A stretch of 64,000 nucleotides of DNA, taken from Sanguinoderma infundibulare. Taxonomy: Eukaryota > Basidiomycota > Agaricomycetes > Polyporales > Polyporaceae. Under the pieces are notes generated by a model. The model was not told the origin of the DNA and did no database searches. It saw only the letters and a list, made by a program, of their open reading frames with translations. Of the stretch, positions 33,651-45,039 are shown in pieces. The DNA lies in assembly GCA_032821775.1 (NCBI GenBank), contig JAVLRN010000001.1, positions 4,154,001-4,218,000 of the forward strand. The letters are read 5' to 3'. How positions within the stretch are numbered: position 1 is the stretch's first letter; each line of letters starts with the position of its first letter. Position numbers and translations under genes: made by a program.

Positions 33651-35273
33651 CGTGAACCGGATGCACGCCTTCGAGTACCACTACGTCGTGAGGTTAGTGA
33701 GCCGTCACGGTGTGTCCCCCAGACGATGTGCGGGCCCGCAGTACTGGCGTTTCTGTACGATGTGCGGATCCGCAGTTAGCATGTTTCAAACCGGACCCAG
33801 CCGGAGCCTCCCCATCTCGTTTCGGATGGTGGCCGACGGTCGGCGGAGCCTTCGTAGCGCGGTTATTATTAAAAGAACATCAACGCAAAACCGTTTTAGG
33901 GTGCGTTCTGGTCCTTGGTAGGCGCCCCCACGACAACCGACCGACCGTGTGCGTTCAAAACGCACCTGCAGAATGCACACAAGTAGAGCGTGTATTCAGA
34001 CATACTACCATGAATACGCTGATGTCGGAAACGCAACCAATCTATGACCGGGTTGTTGACTTCTTGCGCCGAAGTGCAGGCATGAGCCAATAATTCGCCG
34101 CGGCCAAGCCTGGCTGCAGTGGGCCCATCGGAGTCCTCGCATAACTTGCCGAGCAACGTACTAGCTGAACACGACGAGCTGATCGCAGTTCGGAAAAGAC
34201 GTCCATGAGGACTTCGCATGACCTGTGAGTTTGAAAAAGGGTTGGAATGTGAGTGTCGGAGGAGAGTCGCTACTGGGGTAGTCACTATACTTACGATGCT
34301 CGCACGAAGTGACAGTCATGGTGTGCGCGGGCACGGTCCAACTTAGCGTATGCGCACACGCACATCATGACATCCGGCGGTATTCACCTCGTTGCCACTG
34401 CGCACGAGCCCCCCGCTCCGCAGTCTCGTCCGCTCCCCGTCCGGGTATCGTACGTTTCCATGAAAGTTGGGTGAGGATTACATAGCGTACACATCCGGCG
34501 GAGACTTGGGTGGAGGCCGCCGCTGCGGGACTGCGTCCTGTCGGTACGGAGAAATGGAAATAAGCCTAAGCAGGCGTTTTGCAGCAGGAGACATTCGTGT
34601 CGATAATATCTCCGTTGGAACCATCCACTCCACGAACGGTCGCCGCCGAGCTGGATTGTGGTGGGAAGTCGACGCATGACACGGTCGAGTCGAGCAGGTA
34701 GAGGAGGAATACGGTCTTGCCTGAGGCCGCAAACGTTAGTAGGTGATCAAGGACATGAACACGAAGCGAGGCCTCGGACATCACGAACCGATGCCTTGAT
34801 GGCGGTTGGTGGAACCGTGCTGTCATGCTCGTTGGCAGCAGAGATGAACCTGATTAATCGTCGCTGTCGTCAACCGAGGTACATCATCGCCGTACGGGAT
34901 GTCGTCCTTGTTGCGTGAGAGACCGTCCTTGTTGTGTTTCTCCGGAGGAACGAAGACGGCAGCGTGATTCGTCATTCGGAGCAGGTAAGGCAGAGTTGAA
35001 GGCAACACGCAGTCAATTCCACGACGCTAGAGCGTACTTGACAAGACTCCACGAACGATGATACAGACAGGCGAAACCAAGCATTGCAAGCTGCAGAGGG
35101 GTGTCAACGACCAGCAGCTGCAGGTCACCAGAAGTTCCAGTGCCACGGACCGAAAACGACGGAGAAGCGCCCGTATCCGGATATGGATAATAGCAGCCGC
35201 CGCGCCTGCTGCTGCGGTCGCGCCGCCGCTACTAACCACTCCTCAGTGACCTGACCAGCATCTCCTAAATGTC
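33651..35273. other. No recognisable gene
   Basis: Short open frames occur on both strands without domains or intron signals. Parts near 35040-35270 may be decayed 3' sequence of the neighbouring F-box pseudogene. I see no RNA gene. Confidence 0.45.
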
Positions 35274-36430
35274 TCAGGTGCCAGGTGTCAGCGGTAGTAC
35301 GTTGCGCGCAGGCAAACGGACACGAACTATGAACGAGTTGACTGTGTCGCCAAAATAGATGAAAATGACCAGGTGCGTGAGCGTGTCCTCTGCTTCTGGA
35401 GGGAATACCCCGTCCAAGGTAGGCGAGTCGTCGACGATCTTCATAGAGAAGCGAAGCTGTCGAGGGCAGTTGTGGAGGAGGATATCCCGAAGATAAAGAT
35501 ACCCCAGGTCCTCCCTGAGTCCATACGTTCTCTCGTCGAGAACCATGTACCGGATGCGGCATTGGAGAACCATGACGAAGACTATGCTCTCATCGCAAGC
35601 GACGGGGTCTAGCCATCTCCAGGCATGGGTCATTTGTACCTTCTTGTTGTATTCTCGCAGGGCTCGGTGAGCGTAGTCTGGGCAGTCTTTCAGCACTCCA
35701 AGAGCGAGGGTGCCGTCCAGATTTGGGAATAGTCGCACAAGGACCTCGGGCTCTCGAAAACCTGGGACGGACTCGAGTTCGAGAGATTGCAATGACGAGA
35801 ACTGCGTCGTCACATAAGAGAGTGGATGTCGAAGACCAGCTGGTCCAGCCGGAGGGCCTCAACTCTCGAGAGTGGGGGCGAGATGGGACAGTTGGTCATG
35901 CAGGAAGCTGGCGGAGAACTCCTCAGAATATCTTGCAATGCTGAGGTACGGTAGCGGAGACAGCAAAGAGGTCAGAATCTCGTGGTCCTTGAGATCCATC
36001 ATGGAGTCGACAGATAATTCTAGTAGAGTGGTCATCTTCCCGACAGCGGTGATGAGGGAGTGGTCCATGATACAAGTACCAGGAAGGGAAAGGGACTGAA
36101 GACGTGTTGCGGCTTCCAAGAGGGCCAGGAAATTGTCTGGTTGTTGGGCTGAAATGCTGCATTATTCCCAAGGAGCCTCGAGCCCGTACATGTATGGAGC
36201 GCGGGCTGCCTTGTCGGCAAAGATGAAGGTGTAGAAATGCGGAGACCGACTCCCCGTTCCTGGGACGTCGCTGCAATGCGTCTTTCCTCAGGGCAGAACA
36301 GGTGGATGCATTAAAGGAAAGCACAACGGAGACATCGGTGATGCAATTGCAGATCAAGAGGAGGACGTCGAAGTTCAACGTTCAACCGGGGTGGTCGACT
36401 GGCACCGTGACTTAGATCGGTTGACTGCAT
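35274..36430 (-). pseudogene. F-box protein, broken paralogue of the 26.5-28.0 kb gene
   Basis: The start MQSTDLSHG aligns with MQSTDPRAN of the intact gene, and the F-box (FDVLLLICNCITDVSVVL) and leucine-rich text (LQSLELESVPGF, LVRLFPNLDGTLALG, ALREYNKKVQMTHAW) follow in order. The frame is lost early by a perfect 7-base tandem duplication, GTTCAAC at 36373-36379 and 36380-36386, where the intact gene has one copy. More frame changes occur near 36240-36120 and 35870-35815. The C-terminal exon of the intact gene is not found. It ends LPARNVLPLTPGT. Confidence 0.8.
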
Positions 36431-36936
36431 GCCTGGGCGTGTTGTCTGTCCATTCATCAGCTGCATGACTCGTACCTGCAGTGAGTAGCTCCACCGTCGT
36501 TGGCGATCCTGGTCAGAACACAATTTAGCGTTTGGCAACGCGTCTGCCTCATGCGCGTCGTGACTCGTGGGAGATTCTATCCGAAATTACTGATCAGGTG
36601 GGCAAACAGATAGAGTTCTATAGGTACCGTGAATTCTTCACCCTAATGAGTTCGTCAAACCCATCCACCGATCCAGTTCTATTAGCGATGCGTGGGTCGA
36701 GGAGGACGTTCAACGTTATCATAATATCTGAGTGCAGAGCAGACAGTTAGCGCCATCGCGGCGAAAGCCGGAAGTCGGAAGCGCCTGTTAGATGGGTGGT
36801 CTCCGCCGGGTCGGTCAGCCACCGCCAGCCACCGTCCAGCCACTCTCCGCTTGTCCCCTCTCCAGTGGCTCTCCTCCTCTCGCACGCCGCCTCCTTGGCC
36901 CACAGAATAATTATACGCATTGGATACTCACTAACC

Positions 36937-38763
36937 ATGGTCCGAGCTCAGGGAAAACAGACGGTGAGTAGTGCGCAGCCGTGTGATCAGGTCATATATC
37001 GCTCCAGCCACAGCTGCCACACCAGCTCCGGCTTCGGTGTGGCTGCTCACTCGCACCCCGCACTCATACTTACATGTGCGCTATGCTGTTCGCAGCCCGA
37101 GGAAAAGAAGGAGACGAGAAAGAAGGCGGCCGTCGCCCCCACGAACAACGTGAAGAAGAAACCAGAGACCGGCTCCTGGCCCTGCAAGATGGACGGGTGC
37201 AAGAAGGTGTTCGCACGGGAGGCGGATCTGAAGAGGCACCAGCGGACGACAAAGACCCATTCCATACCGGGCTTGTACGTTTCCATTCGAATCGCTCGTG
37301 CGCCTGTGTTGAACTCGGTCTGGGGTGCAGTCAATGTCCCCAGTGCGACGCTACTTTCACCCGGGTGCGTTTCCGTTTACTACTGTCTCCCGAGACTAGA
37401 GCACTCAAATCCCCATTCGTACCCTTATTCCATCACAGACCGATGCCCTCCGCCGGCATCAAAAGTCGCGCCATAACGGCGTCGTCATCGAACCCGTAGA
37501 GACAGAGAAGGATAAGCAGTCCGGCGAGGGCGCATCGTCCGGCTCAAGGTCTCCAAGTCCCATCGGCTCACCCGCCCGCAGTCAAGGGAGCGCTAACGGC
37601 TCACCCTCCGCCGGTCAGTCCAGCAGCGCCGGGGGCTCGTCTCGCCGTCCTTCGAGCTACTATCGGCCGCATACTATGCAAGGTAAGCAAACCTCTCCCT
37701 GCGCGTCCCCTCTTCCTGCCATGGCCCTTAACCCCGCTCGCTCAGACGGCTACTACGCTGGCTACCATCCGCCTCGCCCCCCGCCTCCCGGTATGCTCAT
37801 GGACCCCCACTACCCTCCTCCGCCCATGAGCATCCCAACGTCCGCCACACGCGGCAGCTGGCAGCCCAACCCCGCCGCCCCGCCCCCATGGCCCGGTCCG
37901 GACGGCCAGCCGATGCCCCCTGGAATGTACATCCCGACGTCCTACTATCCCTCGCCCTACTATCGCCACCCAGGCATGCCCATCCCGACGCACGTCTCGC
38001 AGATCAACCCCGAGCTCCTCGCGCAGTCGAATGGTCACTCGAACGGCATCGGCCCTCCCGAGTCCTCCCTCCGCAACACCAGCGCTGACACGCCCAAGGC
38101 CGAGCGCTCTCCATCTCCATCTACAGTCCCTGCGGACGACTCCTCCAAACCCCAACCACCACAGGATGACGGTCCAGACGCCTCGACGCTCATGGCCGCC
38201 GCGGCGCTGCAAGCAGTGCTCGCGTACCAGAAAGAGCAGGAGGCGCGCGAAGCGGAAGCGCAGGCCGCCGCTTCCAGTGGGAGCACCCGCGAGGCTTCAA
38301 CGCTTTCTGACCAGCCCGCTCAACGTCAATCGTCGTCGCCTCCGCCCTCGCAGATCGTCCGGGTCGACCGCCCTCCCGACACCGGGCCCTCCGTCGTGCC
38401 CGTCCAAGACGCCGCGGAAGTCGACCCCGACCTCGACGAGCCCGACCGGGACGCGTCCTCGGAGGACGCCATCGCGGAGGCGGCGGAAGGAAGCAGCAGC
38501 AGCAGCAACAACAAGCCTTTGGAGGAAGGAGAGTACGTGGCCGAGGACGGGACGCCGATGTTGAACCCTGGTGAGCCGGACGTGAGGCGTCCAGCTGCCA
38601 CCACTCAGGCTACCGAGCTGATGGCGATGCTTGTAGCGGATCTGCTAACACAGGTGAGGCGCTCGCTCGCTCTTCCAGTCGGAGGCTCCTTCTTGTGGCC
38701 GCAAAGCATGCTGAACGGAATCGGGTTTGCCAGGAATCTCTAGCTTCGCCGCCGCCGCCCTGA
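36937..38763 (+). CDS. C2H2 zinc-finger protein, putative transcription factor
   Basis: 473 residues in six exons: 36937-36963, 37096-37274, 37331-37364, 37439-37682, 37746-38653 and 38734-38763. Nuclear DNA-binding role inferred from two tandem C2H2 fingers: CKMDGCKKVFAREADLKRH with a second His five residues on, and CPQCDATFTRTDALRRHQ ending KSRH. The second finger is split by two introns, and rejoining gives a perfect CX2CX12HX4H spacing, which validates the exon model. The rest is low complexity: Ser/Gly-rich after the fingers, a Pro/Tyr/Met-rich region (YHPPRPPPPGML, YYPSPYYRHPGMP) typical of activation domains, an Ala/Gln/Glu helix near 38200-38270, and an acidic end (LEEGEYVAEDG). It lies between the F-box pseudogene and adenosine kinase. 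The target genes are unknown. Confidence 0.85.
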
Positions 38764-39521
38764 CGATTGGCTTTTCGAATGAGTGTCGAAGGGGGGAACT
38801 GGAGTATCTTTATACATCTACTCCTTATCATCTAATTATGCGATGTGATATTGCCCTTGCTCTCAACTTTCAGCAGTGCCTCTCCCCCGAGTTCCCCGGA
38901 CAACGTTTGCGACGAAGAGAACCCAAGAACAGAAGTATCACCCCCTTCCTCCGCAAGAGAATCCGGGGGTGATCAAAAACAGTCGTCGATCATGGCCGTA
39001 GAAAAGGATGTCAAGTACGTCAAACGAGGAACACTCCGCATGACGCCCAGGCTCGCCACTATCGATTATATTTCGTATTCGCGGACCTTCGTCGTTGGAC
39101 GAGACTTGGGTGCAGAAGCTGGTCGAAATCGTGGAGGGGCTGAGTAAACAATGACAGCTGGTTGACAAAAGCTGGAATTCATGCCGTGTACCCTGCGCAC
39201 TGCTGACTGAGCTAGGAAATGAAGAAACGGAGTGAATATGTTGCGCCGTTGAGAAGATATCGCCGCACAAAGTTTTGAGGGGAGGCGTTAGTCGGGACAC
39301 CCTTGGCCAGCCCGACAAGGGCGATTCGCGGGCGAACAAAGGCACGCTCGATGACTTCAGGAGGAAAGCACGGAGGATGTGTTGCGATTGGGTATGTTGC
39401 TACAGATGTGACGATGGTTGACTCGTAATCTACAAATGTCGGGATTCTACAACGGGATGAACCGTAGATGGGACGCTGTTGAGAGCGCGATGCGAGCATA
39501 AATTACGGGATGACGCGGGCT
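38764..39521. other. Convergent intergenic region
   Basis: Space between the 3' ends of the zinc-finger and adenosine kinase genes. No coding or RNA signal was found. Confidence 0.6.
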
Positions 39522-40843
39522 TCAGAAGATGGCCACCTTGGGCCACTTGTACGTAGGCCCGACCTGCCGCGACGCGTCGATTAGCACCTACTCCGAGTCG
39601 GTCATGTTGCACCTCTGAACGTACCTGCTGCACACACATTGCGCCAAGCTTGTGGCCGGCCTCGACGCTCTCGTCGATGCTCTTGCCAAGGACGAGCCCG
39701 CCGAGGAAGCCGCCGGCGAACGCGTCGCCCGCGCCGTTGGTGTCGACGATGTCCGCGGCCGAGAGCGGGCTGACTGGGTATACCTTCGGGTTCTCGAGCG
39801 CGTCTCCCGTGACGACCGTCGTCGACTTTGGGCCGTGGGTGATGACGACCGTGCGCGGGCGGGACGCGTTCTGCTTGGGGAGGGCGGCGATCGCGCGCGC
39901 GACTGCCGCGAGGTCCGTCTTGTTCGGGAGGCTCGTCGCCGCGGCCCACGCCTCGGCCTCGGCCTCATTGCCGATGACGACGTCGGTGTAAGGCAAGATC
40001 TGCTGGAGCTGGGCGGTGAAGAACTGGGGGATGAAGGGCGCGGAGAGGTTGAGGACGAAGATCTGCGGCACATTCGCGTCAAAAAAAACTCTTCCGAGAG
40101 TCGAGATGACGAAGGAGAGAAATAGAAATGGAACGCACCTTGCCGGCCTCGGACGCCTTCTTGGCGACCTCGAGCGCGGACTCGGCGCCGTGCGTGAGGA
40201 AGTAGCCCTCGACGTAGAAGACGTTCGCGGCGGCGACGAGCGGCGCGACCGCGGCCGAGGCCAGGTGGGCCTTGTCGAACTTCTCGGCCGCGGCGAGCGT
40301 CGTCACGAGCGAGCGGTCGTGGTTGGTGATGACGACGGCGCACGCGCCGGTGCGCTCGCCGGGCTTGACGAGGTAGCGGAAGTCGAGGCCCTCGCGCTCG
40401 TTGGCGGCCTTGAGCTGCTCGGCGAGGTCGTCGTCGCCGACGCAGCCGGTGTACACGACCGAGCGCGGGGGGAGGACATACTGACGGAAGGAAGAAAGAA
40501 CGATCAGTTACGACTCAGATTGGTTTGGTGGGGGATAGAGACGGTATAGAAAACCGTGCGTACCGCTGCACCGCGCGCCGCGTTTTGAGCGGCACCACCC
40601 GCGACGTAGGTGACCTTGTAGTTCTCGACGACCTCGCGGTAGCTAGATCGTGGAAACACAGTCACTTCTATGTCTCGCGAAGAGGATGTACACGACAACG
40701 CACATGGGCTGGTGTTTCTCCTCCGCGAGGATGGCGTCGTTGGACTTGAGGCCATACTTCTTGAGGAGCTCCTCGCCGTTCGTGACCTGCAGGTCGAGCA
40801 GGGGGTTGCCCAGGGCGAAGAGCTGGTAAGTGTGGGTGGCCAT
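39522..40843 (-). CDS. Adenosine kinase
   Basis: PfkB/ribokinase-family enzyme that phosphorylates adenosine to AMP with ATP, keeping the methylation cycle and purine salvage running in the cytosol. Five exons: 40843-40704, 40642-40564, 40480-40139, 40062-39625 and 39563-39522. They join to exactly 346 residues, the normal family length. Landmarks: FALGNPLLDLQV at the start, the sugar-binding YVAGGAAQNAAR, GCVGDDDLAEQLK, and the C-terminal PfkB signature DTNGAGDAFAGGFLGGL with the catalytic Asp. The end GPTYKWPKVAIF is typical of fungal members. A TATA-like TATATAAA lies about 165 bases upstream. Exon 3 exists again, broken, at 60.8-61.1 kb. Confidence 0.94.
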
Positions 40844-41005
40844 CTTTTCGATGCGGTCGTCGAGGATCGTTACGGAGCAGGTGGAGGTCTAGGTCTAAGT
40901 TGAAGTGGGTATCGACTGCAGGAATCTGAGGATTGCACAACGGTATCGAGCCATCAGCAGGCTTCTTAATCGCATTGATTAGATAACCGCTCGCCATATC
41001 GACGG

Positions 41006-41013
41006 TTTATATA
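41006..41013 (-). promoter_or_regulatory. TATA-like box of adenosine kinase
   Basis: TATATAAA on the minus strand, 163 bases upstream of the start codon. Confidence 0.5.
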
Positions 41014-41396
41014 GGTTTATACAGTATGCATACCCCAAAGCACGCGTGCGATGTGAAAATTCAATGAACCAACCATCACGGCATCGGAGATGGTGAACGT
41101 TAACATCGGACTGAATGGCTGAGGGAAATGTGGGAGACAACACCACGATGAATCGATGACGCCCGGGTGCGACTATAACTACGATGTTGGGAATTCACCT
41201 GTGGTTTCTCGATTTACGTTTCGCCTCGTTTCCGTTTCTCCTCGTAGAACACGGTGCCATACAAAAATCGAGACTTAATACGAGAATCTCGTGTAAGGGC
41301 GTATACAGTCCCCACAATCAGTATGGGGTATATACTGCACATGAATCACACTGTTAAAGATCGTAAACTGTCGTATGTGGCAGTCCACGGTGGTTC

Positions 41397-44015
41397 CTAT
41401 CGTTCTAACATGTTCAGCCTCAGCGGACCTTTCGACCAATGCTCGTTCCCAGCGATAAAGTCCGCCCTCACAACCTTGCCCCGGCAAACCACCTTCCCGT
41501 CCTTCTCCACCTTCACATACACGCCCTCCACCCGCCCCTCGTAGAACATCGACGGCCGCTGCACCATCTCCCTCAGCTCCTCCTCGCCCGGCATCCCCAC
41601 GCCCTCATGCACCACAGGCACTATCGCAATCCCCGTCCCCGCCAACAGGCCCTCCAGCGTCCAGCGGTCCGCCCACTCGCCCGTCCCCCGGTCGTACAAG
41701 TCGAACGCCATGAACCAGTCCGGCAGCCGGCTGTACGCTATTGAGTGCGTCGCGACGAGCCACTCCCCAAACAGCACGTACCGCTCCGCGAAGAGTCGGT
41801 CGCGGTCGAGCACGCGCATCAGCCCCGCGCGGTGGCACTCGACCCACCGCGCGAGCTTGCGGAACTGCTCATGCGACGCAGCGTTCACGTAGTGCGAGCG
41901 GTTCTGGACGAGGATCTGCGTGCGGTCCGCCGAGAGCGAGAAGCCCATGTTCGCCCCATCGACCTTCTCGGTGACGATGACGACGGCGGCGTGCACATCG
42001 GCGACGCGCGGGACGTTGTTGTGGACGATATCGTCGTTCGTCGCCGAGCCGAGGTCGATGAGGTGCGCCGTGCGCGGGAACTTGAACAACCCGACGGGAG
42101 GCGAAAGGCGGGACACGAACTCCTCCGCCGCCGCGAACGAGCGAATGGCGAAGATCGCCTTGAAGCCCTCCGCCAGAGCCGGCCTGACGAAGTTGTCCTG
42201 CATCTGCGCCATCGCGTTCCGCACCCTGTTCCCCGGCGGGAGCGTCGGATGTCCCGCCCTGTTCTGCGCGCGCGACAAGCACAGCTCCCTGTCGTAGTCG
42301 AACCACACGCACACGGGCGACGTCGCCCAGTGCGCCGCGAGCGCGAGCCACTCCTTGCGCCCCGCGCGCGAGACGTTGCAGAGGTCCAGGAGCACGCGCC
42401 CACCGCGCACGTTCCCGACCGCAGTCTCGCATGCGCTCCGGCTGCCCGTGTCGTCCTGGGAGATGTACGTCCACCCGCGCGGGTCGCGCGCCAGCAGCAT
42501 GCGCGAGAACGTCGACTTGCCCGAGCCAGGTAGGCCCACCAGCACGAATAGGTCAGCGTCCTTCGGCAGCGCGCCCTCGCTCTCCAGCGCACATGGCGGC
42601 GGCTCAGGGACGAGGTCAGGGAGGACTGCGTGCCGCTTCCAGATCGCGCTGCAGTACGTCACCACGAACGCTTCTTGTTGCTCCGTCTCGATGCTCCCGG
42701 GTCGCATCGCGCGCAGAGCTGCGATCGCCTGGTTGGCGGACATAGCGGGCTCCGTCCTGCTCGCGTCTGGTTTCGAGAAGCCGTACGCGACGAGGTAGCA
42801 GGCGGCCACGGTCCCTGCACGCCCTTTGCCTCCGCCGCAGTGGATGAGCATCGGTGTATTTCGCTCGTCCTCGAGCATCCGGAGGATCAAGTCCACTTGC
42901 TCGATGGTCGGAGGACGGTAGTTCGGCACCGGGAGGAACGTATTACGGACATTCGTGCGGGCGAACCACGCAGAGTCGAGAGGCATCTCCTCCGTCAACG
43001 TCAGGACGTGGCGGATACCCAGGTGAGGCGAAGCGAGCGCGTCGATGTCAGCAGCGTCGCGCGGTGTCGACATCAGTGCAATGTGGAATGGGACGAGCCA
43101 CCGGAACCATCGGGGCAGGCGGTAGAACAGATCCGAACTCGATGTGGGGTGGGGGATGTAGACTGGTTCGCGTGCGAGCCTGCAGAGCGATGGGGGAGCG
43201 AGCAGCTCTCGCGCCCTCAGCTCCTCGCGGAGCGCAGCAGACCACGGCTCGAGGAGCTCGCGAGGGGCCTCGTAAACCTGCCCGCGCTCGGACTCTGTGA
43301 ACGCGCAGCCCCACTCGGTGTACAGCGAGCACTCTTCCATCCTCTTCGAGCAGTAGGCAGAGACTTTCGCGTCGGAGCAGCGCTGGAGTGCGCAGGCGTA
43401 CGCGAGCATGGCGAGCTTGTGTTGCTCCTCTTTGAGGGCTGCGTCGCCTAGTCGAAGGAAGCCGCGTTCGGAAGTCGGCTCGATCTTGCACAGACCAATA
43501 GCAGTGGTCCTCGCACGGTCGTATTTGCCTTCGAGGTGGAATGTGAAGGCGAGATGGTCGAGGAGATCCGGGCTGTTCCTGGGTATGTCCGTTAACGTTG
43601 CAGGATCCTCGTGGAAAACGGAGTCCGGGCCCTTGTCGATGCTGTGATCATCCTGCTGCGAGAGCGTTATATGGAACTGCTTTGGCTTCAAACCTAACCG
43701 TTTCCGTAGCGTCTGTCCAGCAGCCCAGACGACGACCACGAAGAAGACGCCGAGCTTCGGGCTACCCCCGATGCCGAGGGCATGCAGGTGGCGGGTGTCG
43801 AGGGAGGGAAGCGGCTTCAGGGCGTCTTTAACTCCGTGGTCTCGAAATTCTTCTTTCGTGCAGACGGTGATATGGAAGGTGGAGTTTGGGTCGAGGAGAT
43901 GGGACGTATACCGCGCGTGAACGCCGCTCTTCATCTTCGAGACCTCAGCCCTTGCTATGTCATCCACACGGGGCCCGATCAGGGCGAGGTATCCGCGATG
44001 CCATGCGAGTGCCAT
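41397..44015 (-). CDS. Four-module RNA repair protein: 2H phosphoesterase, DSP, polynucleotide kinase, RNA ligase
   Basis: 872-residue open frame without introns. (1) Residues 1-130: two HIT motifs (FHITVCTKEE at 47, FHITLSQQDD at 114), the paired H-x-T/S of 2H cyclic phosphodiesterases. (2) About 150-230: helical, TPR-like. (3) About 300-460: phosphatase of dual-specificity type with HCGGGKGRAG, Cys393 and Arg399. (4) About 488-640: P-loop kinase, GLPGSGKS at 494, then LLDLCNVSRAGR, as in polynucleotide kinases of the tRNA-ligase type. (5) About 650-872: ATP-dependent RNA ligase with nucleophile Lys684 in EKVDGAN, motif III LFGEW, IIIa WFMAFDLYD, IV EGVYVK and V RGKVVRADF; Rnl2-like. The set could open 2',3'-cyclic phosphate, phosphorylate 5'-OH and seal. 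The fusion is certain from the uninterrupted frame; the enzymatic roles are inferred. A short 5' exon near 44096-44155 is possible. A second copy begins at 61.8 kb. Confidence 0.85.
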   Translation of the reverse strand: MALAWHRGYLALIGPRVDDIARAEVSKMKSGVHARYTSHLLDPNSTFHITVCTKEEFRDHGVKDALKPLPSLDTRHLHALGIGGSPKLGVFFVVVVWAAGQTLRKRLGLKPKQFHITLSQQDDHSIDKGPDSVFHEDPATLTDIPRNSPDLLDHLAFTFHLEGKYDRARTTAIGLCKIEPTSERGFLRLGDAALKEEQHKLAMLAYACALQRCSDAKVSAYCSKRMEECSLYTEWGCAFTESERGQVYEAPRELLEPWSAALREELRARELLAPPSLCRLAREPVYIPHPTSSSDLFYRLPRWFRWLVPFHIALMSTPRDAADIDALASPHLGIRHVLTLTEEMPLDSAWFARTNVRNTFLPVPNYRPPTIEQVDLILRMLEDERNTPMLIHCGGGKGRAGTVAACYLVAYGFSKPDASRTEPAMSANQAIAALRAMRPGSIETEQQEAFVVTYCSAIWKRHAVLPDLVPEPPPCALESEGALPKDADLFVLVGLPGSGKSTFSRMLLARDPRGWTYISQDDTGSRSACETAVGNVRGGRVLLDLCNVSRAGRKEWLALAAHWATSPVCVWFDYDRELCLSRAQNRAGHPTLPPGNRVRNAMAQMQDNFVRPALAEGFKAIFAIRSFAAAEEFVSRLSPPVGLFKFPRTAHLIDLGSATNDDIVHNNVPRVADVHAAVVIVTEKVDGANMGFSLSADRTQILVQNRSHYVNAASHEQFRKLARWVECHRAGLMRVLDRDRLFAERYVLFGEWLVATHSIAYSRLPDWFMAFDLYDRGTGEWADRWTLEGLLAGTGIAIVPVVHEGVGMPGEEELREMVQRPSMFYEGRVEGVYVKVEKDGKVVCRGKVVRADFIAGNEHWSKGPLRLNMLER

Positions 44016-44159
44016 ATAGGAAAAGGAGTGATCTGGGCGAATGAGGAGGATGAGTTAGAGTTATTGATTCATCAAGGCTCACCTTTATGTACTGATCCGT
44101 GCGGGCCCCTCGCCGGAGCCGTGCCTGAGCACTTGAGTCATCCATGATCACCGGGGCAC

Positions 44160-45039
44160 AAGGATGATTCGTTCCTTGGCAGTACGTGCGGTGCACTGGT
44201 GTTCACCATCGACGATAGATGAGGTAAATTTTGACCTGTTACAATGTCTAGCATCCAAGCCGTGGCTGTAGGAATCGGAGAGACTTACAGATGTTTTCAG
44301 ATCGATAGGCCCTCCCGAAAAATACGTTCGCGTCGGCTGCCTAGCTGACGTTGATGGTAGCCCCTCCTCCGAGGTACCTGGCCTCACGTCGTGTCCACGC
44401 GCACCAACGCGCCGCAGCAACCGTGCTGAGTGGACCACTGCGACGTCGGACTGTCAGATTGTGCTCCAGTCGATGCCGACTAGTAACTGACCTGGACGTT
44501 GGCTGGACGCGTTTATTCAAGAGGGCCTATCAATCTGAGAACAGCTGTAATAAAGTTGGTCTACCAGAATAGTCATCCATTGCGAGCACAGGTTCATGGG
44601 ATGCTGTGCCGTTAGGTTCGGCCAAACCCCTCTCGCGGAACGTGAGATACGTGGATGGTCTTGGTCGAGACTAGCTGTGCTGTAGGAATGGCTAATACCT
44701 GTCTGGAGAGAGCATGCAGCAATATTAATGCTGTGGCGGCGACGTCGAGCTCGCTTTGCAGCCCGGTAATGAAGCCGGAATAACCCTGAACCATAAAAAG
44801 GTCAAGACCTATGCATTGGGCCAATGCATACAACGGACAAATTTGGACTCACTTCCTGCGGGTACCACACCTCCTAGTTTTCAGGACACGTTTCGGAGTG
44901 AGCAGTGTAAAGGGTAGCGTAAGGAAACTTTGCGATGGCAGGGCGGGGAAGTCAAGATATAATATACAAGAAGGCAAACGATAGTATACAAGCGAGTCCA
45001 GGGTAAAATAGAGTAAAGACAGTAATCGAGGAGAGGACA
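44160..45039. other. No gene seen
   Basis: Upstream flank of the RNA-repair gene and downstream flank of the LysM-type pseudogene. Only short frames without features. Confidence 0.5.

Larger units (their letters stand above)
40080..44015. repeat. Segmental duplication, copy 1 (adenosine kinase to RNA-repair gene)
   Basis: Repeated in the same orientation at about 60765-64000 (window edge). The copies are near-identical in the RNA-repair coding region and in 41289-41385, but differ by several deletions in the adenosine kinase part and by a 478-base indel beside the RNA-repair stop codon. The offset is about 20 kb. Confidence 0.92.

Noticed and set aside
40669..40997. Upstream start of adenosine kinase at 40997
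   Set aside because: That ATG is in another frame. The start at 40843 gives the normal N-terminus and exact family length.
41745..42533. 262-codon plus-strand frame opposite the RNA ligase part
   Set aside because: Arg/Pro-rich antisense shadow. It is repeated at 62.2-62.8 kb only because the real gene is duplicated.
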